A DNA stretch of 64,000 nucleotides, taken from NCBI GenBank assembly GCA_905182995.1, contig CAJJDP010000100.1, positions 349,258 through 413,257 on the forward strand, given 5' to 3'. Positions 1-11,890 of the stretch are shown in pieces. This stretch comes from Paramecium octaurelia (taxonomy: Eukaryota; Ciliophora; Oligohymenophorea; Peniculida; Parameciidae). A model generated the notes under the pieces. That model was not told where the DNA came from. It saw nothing but the letters and a program-made list of their open reading frames with translations, and made no database searches. Within the stretch, counting starts at the first letter, position 1. Every line of letters starts with the position of its first letter. The translations under genes and the position numbers were made by a program.

Positions 1-693
1 TTCATCGATAATTCTGTCTGGATCATCTAAACTCTTCATCTTTTATCTGTATTCTTAGGATTAATTAAAGAGTTTGTTGATTTGATCTTTGATTTCATCA
101 TTCTCACCCTTCATCTTCTTCAATTCTGAGGATTTCTCATTGACTAATTTAATCTTGTCCTTAATCACTTATCCTAATGGTTTGACTTCGTTTTAGTACT
201 TCTCTTGATTGCCTTGTCTAGCCAAATTTTATTGTTCCTTAACATTCTTAACAAAATCATTCTAGGATGTTAACAATAAACTCTTACGAAATGATTCCAT
301 TGTTTTCTGATGTCTTCGTCGATCTTGTCCAATTATTTGTAATGATCCTCTTTGTTTGGCTTTTAAGGAGGATGAGCAGGCAATTCAGGTACTTTACTTT
401 CAAGAGTGATCTTGGTCTTGTCCCAGTCGAATTCAGGACGTTTTCTCTCTTCTCTTGGTTTCTTCTTCTATTATTGTTTCTCTCCCTAATCTCCCTTCTT
501 TTCTTGTGTATCATTCTTTGGTTCAGTTGCAGCACCTAAAATGCATCAAACTAAATTCCTTACCTTCCTCACCCTTGACGACATATTGAACTTGTTGTTA
601 CTTTTGTTTGGGCTCTCTCTTTCTGTTCTCTCCTCTGGTCTAGTTTGGTTTTTTCTCCTCCTTTTAGACTTCTGGCTATGGTGTTGGGTCCAT
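1..693 (-). CDS. Bfr1-like coiled-coil protein (3' end outside window)
   Basis: The N-terminal part of a highly charged, Lys/Glu/Gln-rich protein starts at an ATG at 693 and runs off the left edge. Two introns of 28 and 26 nt (about 568-595 and 245-270) restore the frame. A basic, low-complexity N-terminus is followed from about residue 95 by heptad-like coiled coil with the pattern KxxDxIDEDIRKQW and long Lys/Glu runs. This matches the architecture of yeast Bfr1 and its relatives, which associate with polysomes/mRNP and affect secretion and nuclear segregation. The family call is by composition and pattern, not a catalytic motif, so it is moderate. Any long coiled-coil protein could look similar. 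The missing C-terminus prevents a length check. Confidence 0.6.
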
Positions 694-1277
694 GCAAATT
701 TTTTTTAAAAATATAGATATTTTTTTTAATTGCCCTACACGTATTTAATTAACTCCTAATACAATTCTCATAATTTACATAATATATATAAGACAATATA
801 AAATTAACTATCAATTTGTTTATTTTTTAAGTATTTTTTGAAACGAAATCGCATCTAAACCACCATCCAACCATGGAAAATTATACATTAATTAATGAAT
901 CCGACAACTTTTTTTGTTTAAATTTTAATACCTGTTCGACTGAATAATTTATTAGTCAATTTAAGCCTAAGCCTGATACCATGTTAGTGCTCCCTCACGC
1001 ACTAATATTTCTTAATAGCAAATATAAAACTTAATTGTTTTTATCAATTTAATATATAAAAAGAATACTGATTTAAATATATGAAATTGTCTGTGAGATA
1101 TAGTTTTGTAACTAAAATATGAATCATCTGTATAATGTATAAAGATATACAGAAATGCTTTGAAAATATAATATTTATGAATAATTCCAAAAACAATTTT
1201 ATTGATGAAAAACAATGAATCTTAGTCTCAGATGTAAGAGCATGTATCATAATTTAAATACATAACAAATGATGTAA
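694..1277. other. Intergenic, A+T rich
   Basis: Very A+T-rich spacer between the start of the Bfr1-like gene and the 3' end of the histidine kinase gene. TGA codons interrupt all frames often. I see no gene, RNA or clear repeat. Confidence 0.5.
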
Positions 1278-3749
1278 TCAATTCAACAATAGTTCAAGCT
1301 ATTTTTAAGAAAGTGGTTTGGATAAAAGTTTATCCGCTCCTGCAGCTAAACTCATCTAGTGAGTTTAGAGATCGTTAAATGCTGTGAGCATGTAAATCTT
1401 AATTTCGCTATTGGTATTTTTAATATCCTGGATGCACTGGAATCCATTCAAGCCAGGCATGTTGACATCTAAAAATACAATGTCGTATATTTTTTTCTAC
1501 GACATTTCGATGGCTTCTCTCCCATTATAGGCCACATCCGAATTATGAATGCCAAATTTAGTTAATTGTAGTTTCAGCAATATGCAATTGAATGTTTCAT
1601 CGTCAACAATCAATACTTGCAGCAATTCTTTGATTCGTTGTTTTCTGCATAGAGGAGTTATGTGACGAGTACTGAATATATTTTTATAGGGGGATTGTAC
1701 TGAAATATCATAATCGATAGAATCGATGCTAGATTAATCACCTGAATAATCATAGCGATGTTGTTTATCATAATTTTTATAAATGGCAAATTAAAAAGTT
1801 GAACCAACTCCTGTTTGGGATCTTAAATACATGTACTGTAATGGACCAATATAGCCGCAAAGTTGCTTACAAATGATAAGACCTAATCCAACACCATTTC
1901 TATTTAATTACACTCAATACTCTACTTGTTTATGTTACTATCGTTATCATAGGTGGCAAAATTTCTAAAGAGGCCTCGTTGGATTTCCAAACTCATTCCA
2001 CTTCCATTATCAGTAACTGTGCAAATGAAAATGCTTGATTTGTTTTTGAACAGTATCCCCACATCCACAATACTTTTGTTGGAATCGATTTGTTCTTTGA
2101 TGGCTTTGCAAAACTTCAAGATTTCTTTGATGTCATCTGAGAACTTTACAGTAATCTTTCCCTTGGAAGTGAACTTGATTGCATTGGAAATCAGATTGAA
2201 TAACACTTATTTGATTCTTAATGGATCATTGTAATAGGTTTGATTTGGTTTTAAATTGACTTGGATTTCCAATTCAAGATTTTTCTTTTAAATTTAAATT
2301 TAAAAAACATTCTTGATCTCCTAAACAAGATTAGAAATTTCAAATTAGCTGACCACCAATTTCAACTTTTGCTATTTAATTTATGCAAAGTCCTATAGAT
2401 CATTGACAAATGATTAAAGAGTTTGCACATTGGTCTAGCACATTTACAAGTAATTGCAACAAGATTGGACCTTTTGTTAGATGGCCACATTCTCACAGTC
2501 CTGCAAATCATACAAGCCTTCCTATACGAGAGTGATCATTTATTGAATTACACAGATGGGATTCTTAAGATCATGACTAACAGTGGCCAGAACACTGTCT
2601 TTGTATTGATCCAACTTCTCCAATTGAGAAATCTTCATGCGATCAGTCAAATCAATCAAGGATATGATAAAGCATCTCTCATGTTTCCAAATGCAGGGGG
2701 ACACCAAGATGTCAAAGGTTTGGTTATTCTGTAATCCAGTCAATTTCAAAGGTAGACTCTCTTACAACTCCTTGTTCTGATAATTTACTATGTATTAATA
2801 GAGAATTTGATTCAAGTATATGGGTTTGTCTACCATGTTGATCTATTCACCAGTAGATCCCTTGTAGTTATTGCAAATTTGTTCGTAGCTGAAATTGACC
2901 TTCAAATTGTAATAGGAGAGATTCGATTCGTTGCAATTGATGATGTTGATGAGTGTGGTTCGATGGAAGATATTGTCTATTTAGGCGAACTCCTTTTTAC
3001 AGGCTTGATTGGCAAAAAGCACTTCGAAATAATCTACTGATCGCTAAATGAATATTAAAATTAAGATGTACTTTTGATTAATCTTGAGACAATCTAACTA
3101 TGAAGAGATTCTACTGCAGACTATGGTTCAACACAACCTCCTGATAGGATAAATCAGTGTTGGACTTGAATTTGTGATAGTAATACACTAGTTCTCTTCT
3201 TTGTCGAGCATAAATGCTCAGAGTGATGATCAGAGTGAATGCCCACTGGAAGGGCAAAACAACCCAGTCAAAAAATTAGTCAAAATATTAGAATGTAACT
3301 TACATAATTGATAAGTAAAATATGACATATTTCTTGTCATTTAAACTCTAAGTCATATAGATGCAATACAAGGAGACTGATCCTCGCATCAAATAGGGTT
3401 GTTTGTTGGCTGCTAAAAACAGGAACAGCGCTAGTATGTGTCCAATTTTCCAGTAATCATTGCACTTTTAGTTCTTTCGAATTATCCAAATTTGTAATAG
3501 ACTTGAAATGGGAAATAAGAACAGAATCGACGAGTAAATTGATTGGTCATCCGAAATGAGGGCTGAAATTGTGATGGCGAATTCCAAAAACAATTTGAAG
3601 GATTCCATTAAGATCAATGTCCCTTCATTAAACTTCTTTTAAAAGTTCTTGTAGCTCATCTCAACATTCTGATCTCGAAAATTCAAAGTTGCACTTAAAA
3701 AAACATTCTCAGTTTGTAGGTTTTTTTATAAGGAGATTAGATACTGCAT
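1278..3749 (-). CDS. Membrane-bound hybrid histidine kinase
   Basis: A two-component hybrid sensor of about 800 residues. Residues about 50-190 hold several hydrophobic membrane segments. The central part ends in an H-box with SHDLKNP, where the His is the phosphorylation site. An N-box (LFNLISNAIKF), a G1 box (DNGSGM) and a G2 box (GVGLGLIICKQ) follow, giving a complete HATPase_c domain. The C-terminal receiver domain has the acidic pair DDE, the phospho-acceptor Asp in FLDVNMPGLNG and the conserved Lys in LLSKP. Frame needs introns of 28 nt (about 3035-3062) and 26 nt (about 1906-1931). Ciliates carry many such kinases; the signal sensed is unknown. All catalytic motifs look intact. A 54-nt in-frame segment near 3250-3305 could be read through or spliced. 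Confidence 0.9.
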
Positions 3750-3806
3750 TTTGTTAAAGTTAAGTTAATATATATTTTGTATTTTATATATTAATAATTT
3801 TTTAAA

Positions 3807-4505
3807 ATGAATTAACTACAGACTCGACAAGTGTAGAAGTTAACAATCGACGATAAAGTAAGTAGATCTACCTTATATCCTTAGTAAAAATTTGAATTAT
3901 AAAAGGAAATATTCATCACCATCAGATTAATTGATATGGTAGAAAAGTGTGCATAATTGGCTGATGACAAAATAACCCCAGAAAAACACTCCCAGGAAAT
4001 CACAAAGTTGATCGAAAGATACAAGAACTTCACCTCCAAAATCGACAAATACGATCTCAACTCATTCATCAAGGTTTATATCTTCATTCTACTCATCAGG
4101 AATATGGACTAGAAGATTGCAAATTCGGAATCGACAGAATAAACAAAGGCCCTCCCCAAATCAAACAAGGCAACAGAATTCAATTGGTCGTCGACATCAT
4201 GCAAAGATTCTATTTAATGCAAGACATCATCCTCGAAAACAAGGACAACCCAAAAACATAAATCTTCAAACCCATTGTCGATTAGTTGATAATGTTCCTC
4301 AACAGAGCCAAAACAGAACTCCCCCCCTATAAATCATATTTAGAAGATTTACAATAATTGTAATATAACCCAATCTCAATTTAGTTCCAAACAACATCTT
4401 GAAAACTAGATTATCGGAGTCATACCCGAAGATGAATTTCAAAAGTTCGAAAGCATTATAGATTTGGCATAACAGAGTTTTATGACATCCCATTCATAAC
4501 AATGA
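3807..4505 (+). CDS. VPS28: ESCRT-I subunit VPS28
   Basis: VPS28 is the ESCRT-I subunit that bridges to ESCRT-II in sorting ubiquitinated cargo into multivesicular bodies. After removal of three introns (25-26 nt) the product is about 207 residues, close to the usual 210-220. The N-terminal half has the helical core with an LIERYKNF segment (family consensus L..QYK). The C-terminal half is the four-helix domain with LPPYKSYLEDLQQ, matching the conserved LPPDF..-W motif region, and it ends in an acidic-aromatic helix (EDEFQKFESI). The start lies only 57 bp from the divergent histidine kinase start. No missing part is seen. Confidence 0.87.
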
Positions 4506-4601
4506 GCTTAATTGTCTACAAATCGATTAAATTCTATTCAGTAATAGTTAGTTTCATCATTTATTATACTTTTTTATATTGTTAATCTTAAACATATTAA
4601 A

Positions 4602-6118
4602 TCATTCTTCCTCCTCTTATACAACCTACTTTTTCTTCTTCTTGGGCTTCTCAACAACCTCAGGTACCTCTTCTTCCTCCTCTTATTCAACCTACTTTTT
4701 CTTTTTCTTAGGCTTCTCAACAACCTCAGGTACCTCTACTTCCTCCTTCTTTTACACCTCCGCTGGTTATTCTTGCTCCTTCAAAATGTTATTGTTTTCT
4801 TCAGAAACATAGAATTGCTACCAATCCTAAGGAGTATTGGCATTTGGTTTTCCATGTGGATCAAGTAACCCCTCTTTAATCAAAGCCTTCTTTCTAAGAG
4901 CTCTTGGTCCAGTACCCCATCTAAAAAGGATAAAATAAAATTATACTTTCTTGGATAGGTCTCTCTGTCCATGATAACTCTCTTGGATTTGCAAACGACT
5001 CCATGGTCACATGATGCAATCTCGCCTGTTGTCATTTAACTAATACATAAAACTGAATAAATTACGCAATAGCAACAGCAATGGCTTCTCCTTTGGTTGT
5101 GATCAACACAATTTCATCACCAATATCGATCTTATCATCAAATCTAAGAACTCCTGGCACCATTAGTTTTGCTCCATAACAAATAGCATTAACTGTTGAA
5201 TCCTTGACTACAACTCTCTTGTAATTTGTCAATAGAACTTCCAATGGGATGATTACATGTCTTAAATAGGATTCATCCTTAAATTTTTCATATCGATATT
5301 GGGCATCCAATACATCATGCATTGTCACCATATATTTATTCTCATCCAATATACCTGATCTCACTCTTCTCAATTCTTCCATGTGACCTCCTACTCCCAA
5401 TAATAAACCCAAATGAACACATAGGGTTCTCACGTATGTTCCTGCTTCACAACTCATCCAAAAGATTCCCAATCTCTTTTCAGGGTCATACTCAAACAAT
5501 TTACTCTCATAAATTGTTCTAACTCTTAATTCTCTTTTCACTGCTGAAATGGCAGGTGGCTTTTAAAATACAGCTCCTGTCAAATCTTAAATAGCCTTCT
5601 CCAACTTAGCTGCTGATGATATTGCATCATGTAATCTATTATATTATTCAACTTCAATTACCTTATTATTCCGACGTACTCCTTACCAGCTGATTACTAT
5701 GCCTTCACTAGTCTTGTTGCTCTATTCAGACACACTATCAATGCTCCTGTAACCTTTGGATCAAGAGTCCCTGAGTGACCTGTCTTATCAACTTTTAATA
5801 TTCTTTTGATCCATGATACAACTTCGTGTGATGATGGATTTGATGGCTTGTCAAGATTTATCACACCGTATTTCAAATGTTCAATTAATGGTCTCTTTAA
5901 TGGAGTCTATTATATTAATAATTTATCCTTACTGATCCACTTGGGATTGGTGTATAATGTGAGGTCAATATGTTCATCCTTTCATAATTCTTCAATAACA
6001 ATGGCCAATTTGAGGAATCAATTTTAGGTCCCTAATGAGTAGACTTTATCACATCCTCATCTTAAACCTATTCAACCTCTTCAACTTTTTTTGATTTTTT
6101 TACCTTGGTTGTAGCCAT
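4602..6118 (-). CDS. CBF5: H/ACA snoRNP pseudouridine synthase (Cbf5/dyskerin)
   Basis: The catalytic subunit of H/ACA RNPs converts uridine to pseudouridine in rRNA and snRNA, guided by snoRNAs, and helps ribosome assembly. The TruB-type catalytic motif is present as [14 protein letters not shown], with the catalytic Asp in [14 protein letters not shown] segment sits upstream and a C-terminal PUA domain contains [14 protein letters not shown]. Four introns of 26 nt each are needed. The tail has two copies of an acidic run followed by a [13 protein letters not shown]-type basic run, like the nucleolar KKE/D tails of eukaryotic dyskerins. The length (about 470 aa) fits the family. Confidence 0.95.
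4605..4740 (-). repeat. Tandem duplication coding the Cbf5 acidic/basic tail
   Basis: Two near-identical copies of about 60 bp (about 4611-4670 and 4677-4735 on the + strand) encode Glu-rich then [13 protein letters not shown]-type segments at the end of the Cbf5 gene. The copies differ by a few substitutions, many silent, so this is a fairly recent in-frame duplication within the tail. Confidence 0.7.
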
Positions 6119-6854
6119 TGATTTCTTTTTTTTAATTATATAAAAAAATTTCTAATTAAAATGCTAATATAATTTTTATTTGCTATTTTTATATGAATAT
6201 AAATTTATTCGGAATATAATTCTAAAAAATGATGAATTACTACATTATTATTATCTATTTGATAATTTTATTTTATTTTCCAAAAAATTAAAATATCTTA
6301 ATGAAAAAATAATGTATTAGAATTAGTATGATAGATCTTCATTGATATAATAATACTATTATAAGAGAAGCAACCAATAGTTATAAAATAATGGATAATA
6401 AAGAAAGATTTTGAAAGGGCAGATAATGCTTGTCATATTACAATAAATATTATTTGATTTAAATAGAACTTGAGCTTCAAAACTATCTATCATAGAAGAA
6501 TGTATTAAAGAGGGTTTTGCAACCTTCAGAGAAAAACAATGAATAAACAGCTTTATGAGATAAATTAAAATAATTAGAATTAGAAGATTAATTTATTTTT
6601 AGTTTTCATATGAAAACTTGAGAAAGGCCAAAAGTAGCAAGACTATAAAATCTAACCTCTTGAAGAATGAATTTTATTAAGTAAAAAAATGTATCCCTTA
6701 ACCTCATTTCTATGATTTGCTAAATAATAGATACGGATATTAATGAGATATAATTGTATTGTTAATTATCTAACTATTTTTGAATAGATTGTTATTTTAT
6801 GGTAAGATATGAACAAAATTTAGAGTATATGATATACAACATAAGAAATAAAAA
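6119..6854. other. Intergenic, A+T rich
   Basis: A 736-bp spacer between two genes on the minus strand. All frames are cut by TGA at short intervals. I could not assemble a gene, tRNA or repeat. Short A and T runs dominate. Confidence 0.5.
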
Positions 6855-8180
6855 TCATTAAAAAAATGGTACTTTGTGAAGATGAAACAAGTTGAGAATG
6901 ATTTGTTGAGTAATTGTCATATTTGAGAATGAATCATTAAGATCTTGCGAAAAGTCTTCTTCTTCTTCTTCGTAAATGTTATGAAATTACAAATTAGGCA
7001 ATTATATTTCTTCATCCATGTTTAATTGTTTCAATTTGGCATTTTGTGTTTGGTGGTGACCAATAATTTGAATAATTTTTTATTAAATTTGATTGATGAA
7101 ATTCCAAATAAATTAATTTCTTAATTATTCGTCATTAGAATAATATAGTTTTTAGAATTACTGATTGGTAATCTTTAATAGTTGGATCATAATAAGACTT
7201 GAGTTTACTTAATGAAGTTTGGTTCCAAAAATTCCCATTAAATGATATGGTTTTTCAAATAGCGATTTCATCTCTTCTGTCAGTTCTGCAAAAGTTACTT
7301 GAATAAACTGTTTGATTTTGTTCGAGACCTGAGACTTGTCTTGATTATCTTTGACAAGGGAGTAATTGCAGAGCCACAGTTGATTAGGCAGAGCTTTGAA
7401 GGTGTTGGGAGTGAAGGGTATTTTCTCATCGTTTATGTAGCAATAGATCGCGTCAATAAGTAATCTATCACAACCAATAATCTCTATTTGATCTGTTATG
7501 CTAACTATTTCAACCATGTCTGCATAAACGGGCAATCGGTCAGTAAAGGGAACCACTGGAAATTTGCCTGATCCATGCGAGGCCAATTTTATTAACTATT
7601 TATATCTATCTTCGACGATTCTGAGAGAGAAATTCCTTTTATAGCATATTTGTTTATCGAATAGAAAAATGGGCATGGATTGCACTTGTTAATCTTGGAG
7701 GACGAATTTTTCATCTGTTTCGCAGTACCATTGCAAAAATTGATTGAAAAGAAGATTTATGTTGGGCTACGTAATCATGCATTGTTGAAGACAGACAGGA
7801 CAGTACTGTTAGACCAAGTCATTTTGATAACATTACAGACAGAAGAGGTGTTGACAAGGTAACACTACAGGATTAATAGGAGTAAGGCCACAATCCAAGC
7901 ATAATACTATTTGTGGGAATTCTGTTTGGAGAACTAAATGTTGGATAGGGAGGTACAATTTACCTTCAGGTCCTTGTTCAAAAAGTATCAATAGTACTTC
8001 CTTGAGCATTTCATTGACAGGCCATTCTGATAATGTGGGTTTTCTACACAAGGGACAAGAATGATTGAGTTTCAAATGATGATTGATACATTTTTCACAA
8101 AAAGTGTGTCCGCAAGACAGGCAGGTGGGATCGCTTAAATGATTCAAACAAATAGTACAATTAAATTAAATTTTTTACAT
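6855..8180 (-). CDS. LONRF-like E3: two RING fingers plus Lon N-terminal domain
   Basis: The product has about 440 residues and seems to be intron-free. RING 1 (residues about 8-50) is CTICLNH..CLSCGHTFCEKC..CPLCRKP. RING 2 (about 95-140) is CLDCGLTP..CQHLFCLQC..CPVC. From about residue 175 it resembles the Lon protease N-terminal substrate-binding fold (MPIFLFDKQ, then PYHLMGIFGTKLH). This is the domain order of animal LONRF proteins, which are ubiquitin ligases; a plain RING E3 role is the safest inference. The C-terminus adds an acidic Glu run (EEEEED). No ATPase or protease domain of Lon is present. The start at 8180 places the first RING eight residues in. Confidence 0.85.
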
Positions 8181-8471
8181 ATTAACTTTATAAACAAGAA
8201 TTAAAGATTAATATTTTGGGAATGATTACATAAGAATAATTTAGAAAAATGATTCTTAAGCGTTCTAATTATTCTGAAACAATTTTATTGTTTACCTGAA
8301 TTTTTGAGAGCACTCAATAATTCAAAATTATTACTGATTAAAAAGAATTAGATAATTCATCCTTGTTGATCAATTTAAGATATCTTCCTAATCAAATAAT
8401 CAAATCACATCAAACTGAAATTTGTAAGATTAAAGCAATAATGCGAAAAAAATATAATTATATAAAAAATA

Positions 8472-10138
8472 ATGTTTTGCTGCTCATCATCTAAAAAGAA
8501 GGATGAAAACAAAAAACCAATAGAGATATCGGAACAGTTGGCACCTGAGAATCAGTAAGGAGACAGGTAATCTGATTAGTTATAAACTTAAACATTAGAT
8601 CCTGTAGAACCAATCAATAGCAAGAAGTAGAATTAGAAATAGAAGAAAGACCAAAGAAAAATTCAGTCGGATATTAAGTGCAAGACGAAAACGTCTCAGC
8701 CTCAATATGTCCCTCATTCGTCGTTGGCAAAACTCCCTTTACTCTTTTTGTTATGAGTCTTCTTGAAAAATAGTAAAATATGAAAAGAGAGTCGTAAGAG
8801 CAGGAGGAAATTAAAATCGACTTTTAGGAAGACTTGAGTGTGATTGTCAGTTATCCTCAAATACAAGCTGAAGTAAAAAATAACCAAAACGACAAATCAC
8901 AACTTGAAGAAATCCCTGATCAGCCTGAAGTAATATAGGAGGAGGATGAAGAAGACGACGATCGAGAAATATCAGAGGAGGAAGCCAAGAATGCAGCCAT
9001 CTATAAATGGGCCAGGGAAATACACGATTATAATACAGACAATACTGAAGAACTAATTTTGAAGGCTGTCTCTAATTTCAAACCACTCTAATCCAAGGAG
9101 GAATCCAGATCCACCTTAGCACACAAAGATGGAGGCAAGGTGTGCAAAAACAAAAAGCTAATTAGAACTCTCAGAGCTATAGGCAAAGAGTTGATCAAAT
9201 AAATTGGTAAACAAATTTTGTCTGGTAATTTAAATTTAACAACTGTGTCATTCCCTATCAAGGCCATGATTCCCAAGTCAGCCCTTGAAAAGGTCTTGAT
9301 GTCTAGTTGTCTCTTCCCACTTTACATTAACAGAGCAGTCCTGGAAAAAGATCCTATCGAAAGAGTAAAGTATCAACCCTATTATTAGATGAAGCTAATT
9401 ATTTGTGCCACCTTAGGTAATTTCTATTTGAATTGCTCCTTTCTCAAACCCCTGAATCCCATCTTGGGTGAAACCATTTCTGGGTTCTATCAAGATGGCA
9501 CCACTGCCTATGTAGAATAGATCTCACACCATCCTCCAGTTAGTTATTTTCTAACAATTGGTCCCAAAAATAGTTATAAATTTTATGGTTATTATAATTA
9601 TGAAGCCAAAGCAGGAGTCAACTCCCTCTCCTTGAAAAACAAGGGGAAACGCTTTTTGCAATTTGCTGATGGAGAATTAATTGAATACAATTTTGCAGGA
9701 GAAGAATACAGTGGAAGTTTCTGGGGACCCATGAAAGTAGAGTGCAAGGGCAAGATTACCTTCTTGGATAAAAAAAATGATATTTCAGCTTCGGTTGAAT
9801 TGGATAGTGTCAGATGGAAGGCATCTGATTACCTCTCTGGAGAAATCAAAAAAAAGGGCAAGAAGGTCTGCAAAGTCTATGGAACCTACATGGGATACAT
9901 TGAATTTGGAGAAGTCAGATATTGGGATGTCAATTACATACGCCCATATGAATGCAAAGTCTTTAAACCTAATCCATTTCTTTTAAGTGATGCATCATTC
10001 AGACCTGGTACTCTGTTTAATATCATTATAGACTTAAGATAACTTAAACGCAATAAGGTATAGGAAGCATAAAAGGAGAAAGACGATCTAGAAATGTAAT
10101 AAAGATAAGATGCTAAACTCAGAAAACCTAAAAAATGA
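8472..10138 (+). CDS. Oxysterol-binding protein homologue (ORP/OSH)
   Basis: A lipid-transfer protein of the OSBP family, which exchanges sterol or phosphatidylserine for PI4P at membrane contacts. The ORD domain starts near residue 200 and carries the diagnostic EQISHHPPVS signature (residues about 340-350), followed by YYNYEAKAG, FWG and a KPNPFLLSDASFRPG segment. The N-terminus (about 200 residues) is acidic and low complexity (EEDEEDDDRE) with no PH domain recognised. One 32-nt intron lies in the 5' part (about 8566-8597). The C-terminal end is a charged helix. Expression controls are not visible. Confidence 0.92.
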
Positions 10139-10331
10139 TTTTTCACTGAATTATTGTTATTCATATTTATGCCATCATTCTTTTCATTTCCTCCTCCTCA
10201 TGAACAATAATATTTAAAATTTATTAAATACTTTGTTATACACACTATTGTAAATATATAAACTTAATAGAATTATTCAATTTTATAAAACAGAGGCCCT
10301 AAGTAAATTCATTAAAAAATTAACCTACACG

Positions 10332-11123
10332 ATGATTTATGGCTATTCATTTAAAGTATTTTCTACAGCCTTCATATTTGCTGGTTGTGTTTTTTATGCT
10401 GGCTAAAGAATCTATAGTAATTAATAGGAGTAAAAAAAAAAATTAGCCAGCAAACAAAGTTTCTAAACACTCAAATATATACTTGTTGGTCCACCAGGAG
10501 TTGGAAAAACAAAGTTATTTAAAAGAATTCTTAGCGTTTTGAAAAATTCAAAATAGCTAGAATAAGGGTTTTAAGAATGTTAAATAAGACAGGATATTGA
10601 TTTAGTGTATACACCTTCATTAGATTTTGAAAACATTGAATAAAGGGAAATCAGCATTCCAATATTTTAGTAATACATGCAGAAAAATCATATTGCTCAT
10701 TTTTTCTTTTTAGTTAATTTTGAAAGAACAGATCTAATGAAGAAAAAAATATTGGATCTTTATAAGTACTTTAAAAAATACAAAGAGAAAATTACCTTAG
10801 TGATAACTGACTTTTAGCAAAGTGAAAACTAGGAAGAAGACAAAAAAAATTTGAAAGAAGCCCTTAAAATTTATCTGAATAGCACAATGTCAATTATATT
10901 CGTGGAGAGGGACTTTAATGTAGAAGAATTTAGAAATTAATTGTTAGTAGAAGCACATGCTTTCAGCTTGAGCGATACAATTTTTGAGCCAATAAATCAT
11001 GATGAATAAAAATAAATTTTTAAGTAGCTTGAAAATAAGTTTACACAGAATTATCCGTTTATCAAAGATGATCATTTCATTCAAATGGATGGCTAACAAA
11101 AAGTTGTCAAGAATTAATCATGA
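10332..11123 (+). CDS. Membrane-anchored P-loop protein, AIG1/GIMAP-like
   Basis: A hydrophobic N-terminal segment (residues about 2-25) looks like a signal anchor. Next comes a clear Walker A motif, ILVGPPGVGKTKLFKR, and an Asp/Tyr-rich region where GIMAP/AIG1 GTPases would have DTPG; here it reads YTPSLDFEN. FFFLVNFERTD and ITLVITDF follow, like the beta strands around AIG1 G4. The total is about 253 residues with an optional 30-nt intron at about 10417-10446. SRP-receptor beta is an alternative because of the TM-plus-GTPase layout. I see no intact DxxG or NKxD, so GTP specificity is uncertain. Confidence 0.6.
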
Positions 11124-11366
11124 ACAAATTTTTTTATGTTCCCAAATTTTAGCTATCAAAATATACTATTACTTTTAATTAGTTAAGATATATCAAAATT
11201 TTCAGATTTCCTTCTTTATTCTATTTGAAATAAACTTTAATTTGATTTATTTAGTTGAATTTCATGAAATCATAATCAATTAATAAATTTAAATCATCTC
11301 AAATAATAAAAAGAATCTTGTCTTTAAATTTAAATACATTAAAATTTCTATTTATAATTTTTTCAG

Positions 11367-11783
11367 ATGGCCAGCATTTTGAATGGAATACCTACAACAT
11401 AATCATACTTTATATAAGCTCTACCTAGGTAAAGGAGTTCTTTCTAATCAATAAAACAGAAAATTCTAACAAAAGTTATGTAAAATGAGAAGTAATCTAC
11501 ACTCCACAAAATATTGCAAAATTACAAGAAACAAGCTCAATAATATGTCACGCCAGCCAAAAAACCAACAGAACCTATAGGTAAGACCAAGACTGCAAAA
11601 AAGGAAAAAAAATAGATGTCTATGGATCCTTTGCCTCGAACTGCATCAAATTAGAATCGAAAATTCTCTCAAGTCAGTACGATAACCATAAAGATTACAT
11701 CATTTGATTCTGATTCTGAGATCATATCAACAGTTGAAAAGGAGCCGAAAGTCTATGAAGTTTAGCTTGATTAATTTGATTGA
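11367..11783 (+). CDS. Hypothetical basic protein, 138 aa
   Basis: A single open frame in the ciliate code from ATG at 11367 to TGA at 11783. The product is basic and Lys/Gln/Ser-rich, with a KKPTEPIGKTKTAKKEKK stretch and an acidic end. I recognise no domain or membrane segment. The start was chosen because it follows a stop-rich spacer, and the frame is uninterrupted for 138 codons. It could be a regulatory or structural protein. Confidence 0.5.
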
Positions 11784-11890
11784 ATTTATAATTAGCAGGA
11801 TATAATAATTTGCTTATAAATAAGCAGAATTAAAATTAATATAAATTAAAATGCTTTTATTATATTATATATAATTGTGGTTGTGTATAT

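Noticed and set aside
267-539. A 90-codon plus-strand frame read with the standard code
   Set aside because: It is antisense to the Bfr1-like coiled-coil gene; its hydrophobic, Phe-rich composition is the mirror of Lys/Glu codons.
1278-3749. Bacterial transfer or contamination as source of the two-component kinase
   Set aside because: The gene uses TAA/TAG as Gln and has 26-28-nt introns, so it is a resident ciliate gene; hybrid kinases are known in ciliates.
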